DNA from: Auanema rhodensis
Lineage: Eukaryota > Nematoda > Chromadorea > Rhabditida > Rhabditidae
Assembly: GCA_964057225.1 (NCBI GenBank)
Contig: OZ059894.1
Span: forward strand, 4,960,001 to 5,024,000
DNA length: 64,000 nucleotides
Direction: 5' to 3'
Both the position numbers and the translations under genes were made by a program. The notes beneath the pieces were generated by a model. The model was not told where the DNA came from. It made no database searches and was given only the letters and a program-made list of their open reading frames with translations. Below are positions 1 through 11,400 of this stretch, piece after piece (position 1 is the first letter of the stretch; each line of letters starts with the position of its first letter).

Positions 1-37
1 ATTTGCGCTAGCTTAAAAATGCACCGAGATATCAACT

Positions 38-59
38 GATATAAGTTCACACTTATATC
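38..59. repeat. Dyad with 9-bp arms and 4-base loop, in each monomer
   Basis: The arms GATATAAGT (38-46) and ACTTATATC (51-59) are exact reverse complements around the loop TCAC. The dyad is present in most copies. Single substitutions break it in a few: copy 4 (GATAAAAGT), copy 16 (GATATATGT), copy 157 (GAAATAAGT) and copies 166 and 170 (ACTTAAATC). It could form a short hairpin in single-stranded DNA or RNA. A role is not shown; short dyads are known to be enriched in some centromeric satellites that lack CENP-B boxes. Confidence 0.9.
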
Positions 60-123
60 CTCGATTTTCACCCTGAAGAATTAATTTTTTCGTTGAATAA
101 CATTGTCCATCGTCTTTGCCTGG

Positions 124-202
124 AAAAAAGGAATCTAAAAACATCTACTTTTTGCTAAATTATTTTGAAATTTTTCGAAAAAATTTTTGTCAAAATGTTT
201 TT
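124..202. other. A/T-tract cluster, possible intrinsically curved DNA
   Basis: Runs of five or six A or T occur at 124-129, 137-141, 149-153, 171-175, 178-183, 184-188 and 198-202, with further T5 runs at 252-256 and 274-278. The first three are spaced about 12 bases apart and several others lie near multiples of the helical repeat. Phased A-tracts bend DNA, and curvature is a common property of satellites. The spacing here is only approximately helical, so curvature is plausible but not demonstrated. Confidence 0.5.
162..196. repeat. AT-rich imperfect inverted repeat with 12-bp palindromic core
   Basis: The core TTTTTCGAAAAA (171-182) is a perfect palindrome with a BstBI site at its centre. 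It is framed by arms ATTTTGA (162-168) and TCAAAAT (190-196), which are exact reverse complements. The spacing on the two sides is unequal (2 versus 7 bases), so the larger structure is imperfect. Recurrent variants hit it: 171 T to G in copies 47, 81 and 94; 177 G to C with 181 A to T in copies 61, 64, 69 and 73; 195 A to T in the dimer copies at 29-37 kb. It may be intrinsically bent or easily melted DNA. Confidence 0.85.
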
Positions 203-208
203 GGAAGC

Positions 209-238
209 TATGTTGAGTGTACATGGAAACTCAACATA
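209..238. repeat. Conserved dyad with 10-bp arms and 10-base loop
   Basis: TATGTTGAGT (209-218) and ACTCAACATA (229-238) are exact reverse complements around the loop GTACATGGAA. In the many copies with A at 209 the stem shortens to 9 bp but otherwise stays intact. Across the array I saw only one other change inside the element, in copy 43, where the first two loop bases become TA (14961-14962) and the arms are untouched. This is the longest perfect dyad in the unit and among its least variable parts, which makes it a candidate protein-binding or fold-back site. Function is inference. Confidence 0.9.
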
Positions 239-250
239 CACTAATGCATT

Positions 251-281
251 ATTTTTCAAACGATCATAACTAATTTTTGTA
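251..281. other. Nearly invariant 31-base block of the monomer
   Basis: From ATTTTTCAAACGATCATAAC (251-270) through 281 I found no substitution in any copy while typing the array. The next base, 282, is changed in copies 97 and 102, and position 250 is variable. Flanking diagnostic sites at 243, 250, 291 and 297 vary freely, so low variation here stands out. It could be a binding site under selection, or simply a stretch where no variant has spread. A per-column alignment is needed to exclude changes I missed. Confidence 0.55.
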
Positions 282-325
282 TTAAGCGTTCCTCAATGTA
301 GTATAGTGCATTCGATGCGGATTTT

Positions 326-414
326 TAAGCTGCGTCGATCTGTGTTATCAGATTTGCGCTAGCTTAAAAATGCACCGAGATGTCAACTGATATAAGTTCA
401 CACTTATATCCTTG
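326..414. other. Monomer-junction haplotype block (326 to base 63 of next copy)
   Basis: The variant at the end of a monomer (324-330) predicts the variant at 62-63 of the following monomer. By eye, end K is followed by CC in about 48 of 56 cases and end C by CG in about 32 of 36. End T is usually followed by TG beyond the first 5 kb. This span, shown at the first junction, therefore tends to be inherited as one piece. Most exchange breakpoints must fall in the monomer interior, roughly between sites 63 and 291. Confidence 0.7.
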
Positions 415-3400
415 ATTTTCACCCTGGAGAATTAATTTTTTCGTTGAATAACATTGTCCATCGTCTTTGCCTTGAAAAAAGGAATCTAAAAACATCTACT
501 TTTTGCTAAATTATTTTGAAATTTTTCGAAAAAATTTTTGTCAAAATGTTTTTGGAAGCAATGTTGAGTGTACATGGAAACTCAACATACACTAATGCAT
601 CATTTTTCAAACGATCATAACTAATTTTTGTATTAAGCGTTCCTCAATGTAGTATAGTGCATTCGATGCGGATTTTTAAGCTGCGTCGATCTGTGTTATC
701 AGATTTGCGCTAGCTTAAAAATGCACCGAGATATCAACTGATATAAGTTCACACTTATATCCTTGATTTTCACCCTGGAGAATTAATTTTTTCGTTGAAT
801 AACATTGTCCATCGTCTTTGCCTTGGAAAAAGGAATCTAAAAACATCTACTTTTTGCTAAATTATTTTGAAATTTTTCGAAAAAATTTTTGTCAAAATGT
901 TTTTGGAAGCAATGTTGAGTGTACATGGAAACTCAACATACACTAATGCATCATTTTTCAAACGATCATAACTAATTTTTGTATTAAGCGTTCCTCAATG
1001 TAGTATAGTGCATTCGATGCGGATTTTTAAGCTGCGTCGATCTGTGTTATCAGATTTGCGCTAGCTTAAAAATGCACCGAGATATCAACTGATAAAAGTT
1101 CACACTTATATCCTCGATTTTCACCCTGAAGAATTAATTTTTTCGTTGAATAACATTGTCCATCGTCTTTGCCTGGAAAAAAGGAATCTAAAAACATCTA
1201 CTTTTTGCTAAATTATTTTGAAATTTTTCGAAAAAATTTTTGTCAAAATGTTTTTGGAAGCTATGTTGAGTGTACATGGAAACTCAACATACACTAATGC
1301 ATTATTTTTCAAACGATCATAACTAATTTTTGTATTAAGCGTTCCTCAATGTAGTATAGTGCATTCGATGCGGATTTTTAAGCTGCGTCGATCTGTGTTA
1401 TCAGATTTGCGCTAGCTTAAAAATGCACCGAGATATCAACTGATATAAGTTCACACTTATATCCTTGATTTTCACCCTGGAGAATTAATTTTTTCGTTGA
1501 ATAACATTGTCCATCGTCTTTGCCTTGAAAAAAGGAATCTAAAAACATCTACTTTTTGCTAAATTATTTTGAAATTTTTCGAAAAAATTTTTGTCAAAAT
1601 GTTTTTGGAAGCAATGTTGAGTGTACATGGAAACTCAACATACACTAATGCATCATTTTTCAAACGATCATAACTAATTTTTGTATTAAGCGTTCCTCAA
1701 TGTAGTATAGTGCATTCGATGCGGATTTTTAAGCTGCGTCGATCTGTGTTATCAGATTTGCGCTAGCTTAAAAATGCACCGAGATATCAACTGATATAAG
1801 TTCACACTTATATCCTCGATTTTCACCCTGAAGAATTAATTTTTTCGTTGAATAACATTGTCCATCGTCTTTGCCTTGAAAAAAGAAATCTAAAAACATC
1901 TACTTTTTGCTAAATTATTTTGAAATTTTTCGAAAAAATTTTTGTCAAAATGTTTTTGGAAGCTATGTTGAGTGTACATGGAAACTCAACATACACTAAT
2001 GCATCATTTTTCAAACGATCATAACTAATTTTTGTATTAAGCGTTTCTCAAAGTAGTATAGTGCATTCGATGCGGATTTCCAAGCTGCGTCGATCTGTGT
2101 TATCAGATTTGCGCTAGCTTAAAAATGCACCGAGATATCAACTGATATAAGTTCACACTTATATCCTCGATTTTCACCCTGAAGAATTAATTTTTTCGTT
2201 GAATAACATTGTCCATCGTCTTTGCCTTGAAAAAAGGAATCTAAAAACATCTACTTTTTGCTAAATTATTTTGAAATTTTTCGAAAAAATTTTTGTCAAA
2301 ATGTTTTTGGAAGCTATGTTGAGTGTACATGGAAACTCAACATACACTTATGCATCATTTTTCAAACGATCATAACTAATTTTTGTATTAAGCGTTCCTC
2401 AATGTAGTATAGTGCATTCGATGCGGATTTTTAAGCTGCGTCGATCTGTGTTATCAGATTTGCGCTAGCTTAAAAATGCACCGAGATATCAACTGATATA
2501 AGTTCACACTTATATCCTTGATTTTCACCCTGGAGAATTAATTTTTTCGTTGAATAACATTGTCCATCGTCTTTGCCTTGAAAAAAGGAATCTAAAAACA
2601 TCTACTTTTTGCTAAATTATTTTGAAATTTTTCGAAAAAATTTTTGTCAAAATGTTTTTGGAAGCTATGTTGAGTGTACATGGAAACTCAACATACACTA
2701 ATGCATTATTTTTCAAACGATCATAACTAATTTTTGTATTAAGCGTTCCTCAATGTAGTATAGTGCATTCGATGCGGATTTTTAAGCTGCGTCGATCTGT
2801 GTTATCAGATTTGCGCTAGCTTAAAAATGCACCGAGATATCAACTGATATAAGTTCACACTTATATCCTTGATTTTCACCCTGGAGAATTAATTTTTTCG
2901 TTGAATAACATTGTCCATCGTCTTTGCCTTGGAAAAAGGAATCTAAAAACATCTACTTTTTGCTAAATTATTTTGAAATTTTTCGAAAAAATTTTTGTCA
3001 AAATGTTTTTGGAAGCAATGTTGAGTGTACATGGAAACTCAACATACACTAATGCATCATTTTTCAAACGATCATAACTAATTTTTGTATTAAGCGTTCC
3101 TCAATGTAGTATAGTGCATTCGATGCGGATTTTTAAGCTGCGTCGATCTGTGTTATCAGATTTGCGCTAGCTTGAAAATGCACCGAGATATCAACTGATA
3201 TAAGTTCACACTTATATCCTCGATTTTCACCCTGAAGAATTAATTTTTTCGTTGAATAACATTGTCCATCGTCTTTGCCTTGAAAAAAGGAATCTAAAAA
3301 CATCTACTTTTTGCTAAATTATTTTGAAATTTTTCGAAAAAATTTTTGTCAAAATGTTTTTGGAAGCTATGTTGAGTGTACATGGAAACTCAACATACAC

Positions 3401-6400
3401 TAATGCATTATTTTTCAAACGATCATAACTAATTTTTGTATTAAGCGTTCCTCAATGTAGTATAGTGCATTCGATGCGGATTTTTAAGCTGCGTCGATCT
3501 GTGTTATCAGATTTGCGCTAGCTTAAAAATGCACCGAGATATCAACTGATATAAGTTCACACTTATATCCTTGATTTTCACCCTGGAGAATTAATTTTTT
3601 CGTTGAATAACATTGTCCATCGTCTTTGCCTTGGAAAAAGGAATCTAAAAACATCTACTTTTTGCTAAATTATTTTGAAATTTTTCGAAAAAATTTTTGT
3701 CAAAATGTTTTTGGAAGCAATGTTGAGTGTACATGGAAACTCAACATACACTAATGCATCATTTTTCAAACGATCATAACTAATTTTTGTATTAAGCGTT
3801 CCTCAATGTAGTATAGTGCATTCGATGCGGATTTTTAAGCTGCGTCGATCTGTGTTATCAGATTTGCGCTAGCTTAAAAATGCACCGAGATATCAACTGA
3901 TATAAGTTCACACTTATATCCTTGATTTTCACCCTGGAGAATTAATTTTTTCGTTGAATAACATTGTCCATCGTCTTTGCCTTGAAGAAAGGAATCTAAA
4001 AACATCTACTTTTTGCTAAATTATTTTGAAATTTTTCGAAAAAATTTTTGTCAAAATGTTTTTGGAAGCTATGTTGAGTGTACATGGAAACTCAACATAC
4101 ACTAATGCATCATTTTTCAAACGATCATAACTAATTTTTGTATTAAGCGTTTCTCAAAGTAGTATAGTGCATTCGATGCGGATTTTCAAGTTGCGTCGAT
4201 CTGTGTTATCAGATTTGCGCTAGCTTAAAAATGCACCGAGATATCAACTGATATAAGTTCACACTTATATCCTCGATTTTCACCCTGAAGAATTAATTTT
4301 TTCGTTGAATAACATTGTCGATCGTCTTTGTCTTGGAAAAAGGAATCTAAAAACATCTACTTTTTGCTAAATTATTTTGAAATTTTTCGAAAAAATTTTT
4401 GTCAAAATGTTTTTGGAAGCAATGTTGAGTGTACATGGAAACTCAACATACACTAATGCATCATTTTTCAAACGATCATAACTAATTTTTGTATTAAGCG
4501 TTCCTCAATGTAGTATAGTGCATTCGATGCGGATTTTTAAGCTGCGTCGATCTGTGTTATCAGATTTGCGCTAGCTTGAAAATGCACCGAGATATCAACT
4601 GATATAAGTTCACACTTATATCCTCGATTTTCACCCTGAAGAATTAATTTTTTCGTTGAATAACATTGTCCATCGTCTTTGCCTTGAAAAAAGAAATCTA
4701 AAAACATCTACTTTTTGCTAAATTATTCTGAAATTTTTCGAAAAAATTTTTGTCAAAATGTTTTTGGAAGCTATGTTGAGTGTACATGGAAACTCAACAT
4801 ACACTAATGCATCATTTTTCAAACGATCATAACTAATTTTTGTATTAAGCGTTTCTCAAAGTAGTATAGTGCATTCGATGCGGATTTCCAAGCTGCGTCG
4901 ATCTGTGTTATCAGATTTGCGCTAGCTTAAAAATGCACCGAGATATCAACTGATATAAGTTCACACTTATATCCTCCATTTTCACCCTGAAGAATTAATT
5001 TTTTCGTTGAATAACATCGTCCATCGTCTTTGCCTTGAAAAAAGGAATCTAAAAACATCTACTTTTTGCTAAATTATTTTGAAATTTTTCGAAAAAATTT
5101 TTGTCAAAATGTTTTTGGAAGCTATGTTGAGTGTACATGGAAACTCAACATACACTTATGCATCATTTTTCAAACGATCATAACTAATTTTTGTATTAAG
5201 CGTTCCTCAATGTAGTATAGTGCATTCGATGCGGATTTTTAAGCTGCGTCGATCTGTGTTATCAGATTTGCGCTAGCTTAAAAATGCACCGAGATATCAA
5301 CTGATATATGTTCACACTTATATCCTTGATTTTCACCCTGAAGAATTAATTTTTTCGTTGAATAACATTGTCCATCGTCTTTGCCTTGAAAAAAGAAATC
5401 TAAAAACATCTACTTTTTGCTAAATTATTTTGAAATTTTTCGAAAAAATTTTTGTCAAAATGTTTTTGGAAGCTATGTTGAGTGTACATGGAAACTCAAC
5501 ATACACTAATGCATCATTTTTCAAACGATCATAACTAATTTTTGTATTAAGCGTTTCTCAAAGTAGTATAGTGCATTCGATGCGGATTTCCAAGCTGCGT
5601 CGATCTGTGTTATCAGATTTGCGCTAGCTTAAAAATGCACCGAGATATCAACTGATATAAGTTCACACTTATATCCTCCATTTTCACCCTGAAGAATTAA
5701 TTTTTTCGTTGAATAACATCGTCCATCGTCTTTGCCTTGAAAAAAGGAATCTAAAAACATCTACTTTTTGCTAAATTATTTTGAAATTTTTCGAAAAAAT
5801 TTTTGTCAAAATGTTTTTGGAAGCTATGTTGAGTGTACATGGAAACTCAACATACACTAATGCATCATTTTTCAAACGATCATAACTAATTTTTGTATTA
5901 AGCGTTTCTCAAAGTAGTATAGTGCATTCGATGCGGATTTTCAAGTTGCGTCGATCTGTGTTATCAGATTTGCGCTAGCTTAAAAATGCACCGAGATATC
6001 AACTGATATAAGTTCACACTTATATCCTCGATTTTCACCCTGAAGAATTAATTTTTTCGTTGAATAACATTGTCGATCGTCTTTGTCTTGAAAAAAAGAA
6101 TCTAAAAACATCTACTTTTTGCTAAATTATTTTGAAATTTTTCGAAAAAATTTTTGTCAAAATGTTTTTGGAAGCTATGTTGAGTGTACATGGAAACTCA
6201 ACATACACTAATGCATTATTTTTCAAACGATCATAACTAATTTTTGTATTAAGCGTTCCTCAATGTAGTATAGTGCATTCGATGCGGATTTTTAAGCTGC
6301 GTCGATCTGTGTTATCAGATTTGCGCTAGCTTAAAAATGCACCGAGATATCAACTGATATAAGTTCACACTTATATCCTTGATTTTCACCCTGGAGAATT

Positions 6401-8097
6401 AATTTTTTCGTTGAATAACATTGTCCATCGTCTTTGCCTTGAAAAAAGGAATCTAAAAACATCTACTTTTTGCTAAATTATTTTGAAATTTTTCGAAAAA
6501 ATTTTTGTCAAAATGTTTTTGGAAGCTATGTTGAGTGTACATGGAAACTCAACATACACTAATGCATCATTTTTCAAACGATCATAACTAATTTTTGTAT
6601 TAAGCGTTTCTCAAAGTAGTATAGTGCATTCGATGCGGATTTCCAAGCTGCGTCGATCTGTGTTATCAGATTTGCGCTAGCTTAAAAATGCACCGAGATA
6701 TCAACTGATATAAGTTCACACTTATATCCTCCATTTTCACCCTGAAGAATTAATTTTTTCGTTGAATAACATCGTCCATCGTCTTTGCCTTGAAAAAAGG
6801 AATCTAAAAACATCTACTTTTTGCTAAATTATTTTGAAATTTTTCGAAAAAATTTTTGTCAAAATGTTTTTGGAAGCTATGTTGAGTGTACATGGAAACT
6901 CAACATACACTAATGCATCATTTTTCAAACGATCATAACTAATTTTTGTATTAAGCGTTTCTCAAAGTAGTATAGTGCATTCGATGCGGATTTCCAAGCT
7001 GCGTCGATCTGTGTTATCAGATTTGCGCTAGCTTAAAAATGCACCGAGATATCAACTGATATAAGTTCACACTTATATCCTCCATTTTCACCCTGAAGAA
7101 TTAATTTTTTCGTTGAATAACATTGTCCATCGTCTTTGCCTTGAAAAAAGGAATCTAAAAACATCTACTTTTTGCTAAATTATTTTGAAATTTTTCGAAA
7201 AAATTTTTGTCAAAATGTTTTTGGAAGCTATGTTGAGTGTACATGGAAACTCAACATACACTTATGCATCATTTTTCAAACGATCATAACTAATTTTTGT
7301 ATTAAGCGTTCCTCAATGTAGTATAGTGCATTCGATGCGGATTTTTAAGCTGCGTCGATCTGTGTTATCAGATTTGCGCTAGCTTAAAAATGCACCGAGA
7401 TATCAACTGATATAAGTTCACACTTATATCCTTGATTTTCACCCTGGAGAATTAATTTTTTCGTTGAATAACATTGTCCATCGTCTTTGCCTTGAAAAAA
7501 GGAATCTAAAAACATCTACTTTTTGCTAAATTATTTTGAAATTTTTCGAAAAAATTTTTGTCAAAATGTTTTTGGAAGCTATGTTGAGTGTACATGGAAA
7601 CTCAACATACACTTATGCATCATTTTTCAAACGATCATAACTAATTTTTGTATTAAGCGTTCCTCAATGTAGTATAGTGCATTCGATGCGGATTTTTAAG
7701 CTGCGTCGATCTGTGTTATCAGATTTGCGCTAGCTTAAAAATGCACCGAGATATCAACTGATATAAGTTCACACTTATATCCTTAATTTTCACCCTGGAG
7801 AATTAATTTTTTCGTTGAATAACATTGTCCATCGTCTTTGCCTTGAAAAAAGGAATCTAAAAACATCTACTTTTTGCTAAATTATTTTGAAATTTTTCGA
7901 AAACATTTTTGTCAAAATGTTTTTGGAAGCAATGTTGAGTGTACATGGAAACTCAACATACACTAATGCATCATTTTTCAAACGATCATAACTAATTTTT
8001 GTATTAAGCGTTCCTCAATGTAGTATAGTGCATTCGATGCGGATTTTTAAGCTGCGTCGATCTGTGTTATCAGATTTGCGCTAGCTTAAAAATGCAC

Positions 8098-8108
8098 ACT
8101 TATATCAC
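8098..8108. repeat. Local copying patch in copy 24
   Basis: Five substitutions cluster in 11 bases (monomer 25-35) with no change of length. Together with flanking matching bases they turn monomer 22-33 into CACACTTATATC, identical to monomer 48-59 of the same unit, 26 bases downstream. The same patch creates a new ACTTATATC facing the existing GATATAAGT, extending the local dyad. It looks like one template-switch or conversion event rather than five independent mutations. The EcoRV site at 28-33 is lost. Confidence 0.85.
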
Positions 8109-8448
8109 CTGATATAAGTTCACACTTATATCCTCGATTTTCACCCTGAAGAATTAATTTTTTCGTTGAATAACATTGTCCATCGTCTTTGCCTTGAAAA
8201 AAGGAATCTAAAAACATCTACTTTTTGCTAAATTATTTTGAAATTTTTCGAAAAAATTTTTGTCAAAATGTTTTTGGAAGCAATGTTGAGTGTACATGGA
8301 AACTCAACATACACTAATGCATCATTTTTCAAACGATCATAACTAATTTTTGTATTAAGCGTTCCTCAATGTAGTATAGTGCATTCGATGCGGATTTTTA
8401 AGCTGCGTCGATCTGTGTTATCAGATTTGCGCTAGCTTAAAAATGCAC

Positions 8449-8459
8449 ACTTATATCAC
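8449..8459. repeat. Same copying patch in copy 25
   Basis: This is the identical 11-base patch in the adjacent monomer, exactly 351 bases after the first. The two host monomers differ downstream: copy 24 has A209, C291 and end T, while copy 25 has T209, T291 and end C. The patch was therefore spread by crossover or conversion with a breakpoint between about 36 and 209, not by plain duplication of a whole unit. Confidence 0.85.
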
Positions 8460-11400
8460 CTGATATAAGTTCACACTTATATCCTCGATTTTCACCCTGA
8501 AGAATTAATTTTTTCGTTGAATAACATTGTCCATCGTCTTTGCCTTGAAAAAAGGAATCTAAAAACATCTACTTTTTGCTAAATTATTTTGAAATTTTTC
8601 GAAAAAATTTTTGTCAAAATGTTTTTGGAAGCTATGTTGAGTGTACATGGAAACTCAACATACACTAATGCATCATTTTTCAAACGATCATAACTAATTT
8701 TTGTATTAAGCGTTTCTCAAAGTAGTATAGTGCATTCGATGCGGATTTTCAAGTTGCGTCGATCTGTGTTATCAGATTTGCGCTAGCTTAAAAATGCACC
8801 GAGATATCAACTGATATAAGTTCACACTTATATCCTCGATTTTCACCCTGAAGAATTAATTTTTTCGTTGAATAACATTGTCCATCGTCTTTGCCTTGAA
8901 AAAAGGAATCTAAAAACATCTACTTTTTGCTAAATTATTTTGAAATTTTTCGAAAAAATTTTTGTCAAAATGTTTTTGGAAGCTATGTTGAGTGTACATG
9001 GAAACTCAACATACACTTATGCATCATTTTTCAAACGATCATAACTAATTTTTGTATTAAGCGTTCCTCAATGTAGTATAGTGCATTCGATGCGGATTTT
9101 TAAGCTGCGTCGATCTGTGTTATCAGATTTGCGCTAGCTTAAAAATGCACCGAGATATCAACTGATATAAGTTCACACTTATATCCTTGATTTTCACCCT
9201 GAAGAATTAATTTTTTCGTTGAATAACATTGTCCATCGTCTTTGCCTTAAAAAAAGGAATCTAAAAACATCTACTTTTTGCTAAATTATTTTGAAATTTT
9301 TCGAAAAAATTTTTGTCAAAATGTTTTTGGAAGCTATGTTGAGTGTACATGGAAACTCAACATACACTAATGCATCATTTTTCAAACGATCATAACTAAT
9401 TTTTGTATTAAGCGTTTCTCAAAGTAGTATAGTGCATTCGATGCGGATTTCCAAGCTGCGTCGATCTGTGTTATCAGATTTGCGCTAGCTTAAAAATGCA
9501 CCGAGATATCAACTGATATAAGTTCACACTTATATCCTTGATTTTCACCCTGGAGAATTAATTTTTTCGTTGAATAACATTGTCCATCGTCTTTGCCTTG
9601 AAAAAAGGAATCTAAAAACATCTACTTTTTGCTAAATTATTTTGAAATTTTTCGAAAAAAGTTTTGTCAAAATGTTTTTGGAAGCTATGTTGAGTGTACA
9701 TGGAAACTCAACATACACTTATGCATCATTTTTCAAACGATCATAACTAATTTTTGTATTAAGCGTTCCTCAATGTAGTATAGTGCATTCGATGCGGATT
9801 TTTAAGTTGCGTCGATCTGTGTTATCAGATTTGCGCTAGCTTAAAAATGCACCGAGATATCAACTGATATAAGTTCACACTTATATCCTCGATTTTCACC
9901 CTGAAGAATTAATTTTTTCGTTGAATAACATTGTCCATCGTCTTTGCCTTGAAAAAAGGAATCTAAAAACATCTACTTTTTGCTAAATTATTCTGAAATT
10001 TTTCGAAAAAATTTTTGTCAAAATGTTTTTGGAAGCTATGTTGAGTGTACATGGAAACTCAACATACACTAATGCATCATTTTTCAAACGATCATAACTA
10101 ATTTTTGTATTAAGCGTTTCTCAAAGTAGTATAGTGCATTCGATGCGGATTTCCAAGCTGCGTCGATCTGTGTTATCAGATTTGCGCTAGCTTAAAAATG
10201 CACCGAGATATCAACTGATATAAGTTCACACTTATATCCTCCATTTTCACCCTGAAGAATTAATTTTTTCGTTGAATAACATCGTCCATCGTCTTTGCCT
10301 TGAAAAAAGGAATCTAAAAACATCTACTTTTTGCTAAATTATTTTGAAATTTTTCGAAAAAATTTTTGTCAAAATGTTTTTGGAAGCTATGTTGAGTGTA
10401 CATGGAAACTCAACATACACTTATGCATCATTTTTCAAACGATCATAACTAATTTTTGTATTAAGCGTTCCTCAATGTAGTATAGTGCATTCGATGCGGA
10501 TTTTTAAGTTGCGTCGATCTGTGTTATCAGATTTGCGCTAGCTTAAAAATGCACCGAGATATCAACTGATATAAGTTCACACTTATATCCTCCATTTTCA
10601 CCCTGAAGAATTAATTTTTTCGTTGAATAACATCGTCCATCGTCTTTGCCTTGAAAAAAGGAATCTGAAAACATCTACTTTTTGCTAAATTATTTTGAAA
10701 TTTTTCGAAAAAATTTTTGTCAAAATGTTTTTGGAAGCTATGTTGAGTGTACATGGAAACTCAACATACACTTATGCATCATTTTTCAAACGATCATAAC
10801 TAATTTTTGTATTAAGCGTTTCTCAAAGTAGTATAGTGCATTCGATGCGGATTTCCAAGCTGCGTCGATCTGTGTTATCAGATTTGCGCTAGCTTAAAAA
10901 TGCACCGAGATATCAACTGATATAAGTTCACACTTATATCCTCCATTTTCACCCTGAAGAATTAATTTTTTCGTTGAATAACATCGTCCATCGTCTTTGC
11001 CTTGAAAAAAGGAATCTGAAAACATCTACTTTTTGCTAAATTATTTTGAAATTTTTCGAAAAAATTTTTGTTAAAATGTTTTTGGAAGCTATGTTGAGTG
11101 TACATGGAAACTCAACATACACTTATGCATCATTTTTCAAACGATCATAACTAATTTTTGTATTAAGCGTTCCTCAATGTAGTATAGTGCATTCGATGCG
11201 GATTTTTAAGTTGCGTCGATCTGTGTTATCAGATTTGCGCTAGCTTAAAAATGCACCGAGATATCAACTGATATAAGTTCACACTTATATCCTCGATTTT
11301 CACCCTGAAGAATTAATTTTTTCGTTGAATAACATTGTCCATCGTCTTTGCCTTGAAAAAAGGAATCTAAAAACATCTACTTTTTGCTAAATTATTTTGA

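Larger units (their letters stand above)
1..351. repeat. Reference monomer (copy 1) of the 351-bp satellite
   Basis: This copy is used as the coordinate system for all monomer positions. Composition is 57 C, 54 G and 240 A+T. It carries 12 CpG dinucleotides, more than the roughly 8.8 expected from its base content. Restriction sites present in most copies are NheI at 7-12, EcoRV at 28-33, AseI at 80-85, BstBI at 174-179, BsrGI at 218-223 and NsiI at 244-249, so digestion should give a 351-bp ladder. The unit is about twice a nucleosome repeat length, but I saw no similarity between its two halves, so it does not look like a recent internal duplication. The phase (starting at ATTTGCGCTAGC) is set by the window edge, not by biology. 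This copy has T at 250 and G at 122, two variants largely or wholly limited to the first 6 kb. Confidence 0.98.
1..4914. repeat. Array domain 1: copies 1-14, no CC class
   Basis: None of these fourteen monomers has CC at 62-63, a class that makes up about a third of the rest. Local markers are T at 250 (copies 1, 4, 8, 10, and later only 18), G at 124 (copies 3, 9, 11, 13) and G at 122 (copies 1, 4). Most copies end in type T. Copies 1 and 4 are very similar, three units apart, and copies 3, 9 and 11 share the same type. Order is otherwise irregular. Confidence 0.75.

Noticed and set aside
209-238. Rho-independent terminator from the hairpin
   Set aside because: The stem is AT-rich and is not followed by a T run; the element repeats in every unit and no gene lies upstream.
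310-326. Possible CENP-B box around ATTCGATGCGGATTT
   Set aside because: It has the TTCG start but lacks the required A and the CGGG core at the expected spacing.
1-351. Internal dimer origin of the monomer (two halves of about 175 bp)
   Set aside because: Comparing the halves by eye shows no alignable similarity beyond short A/T runs.
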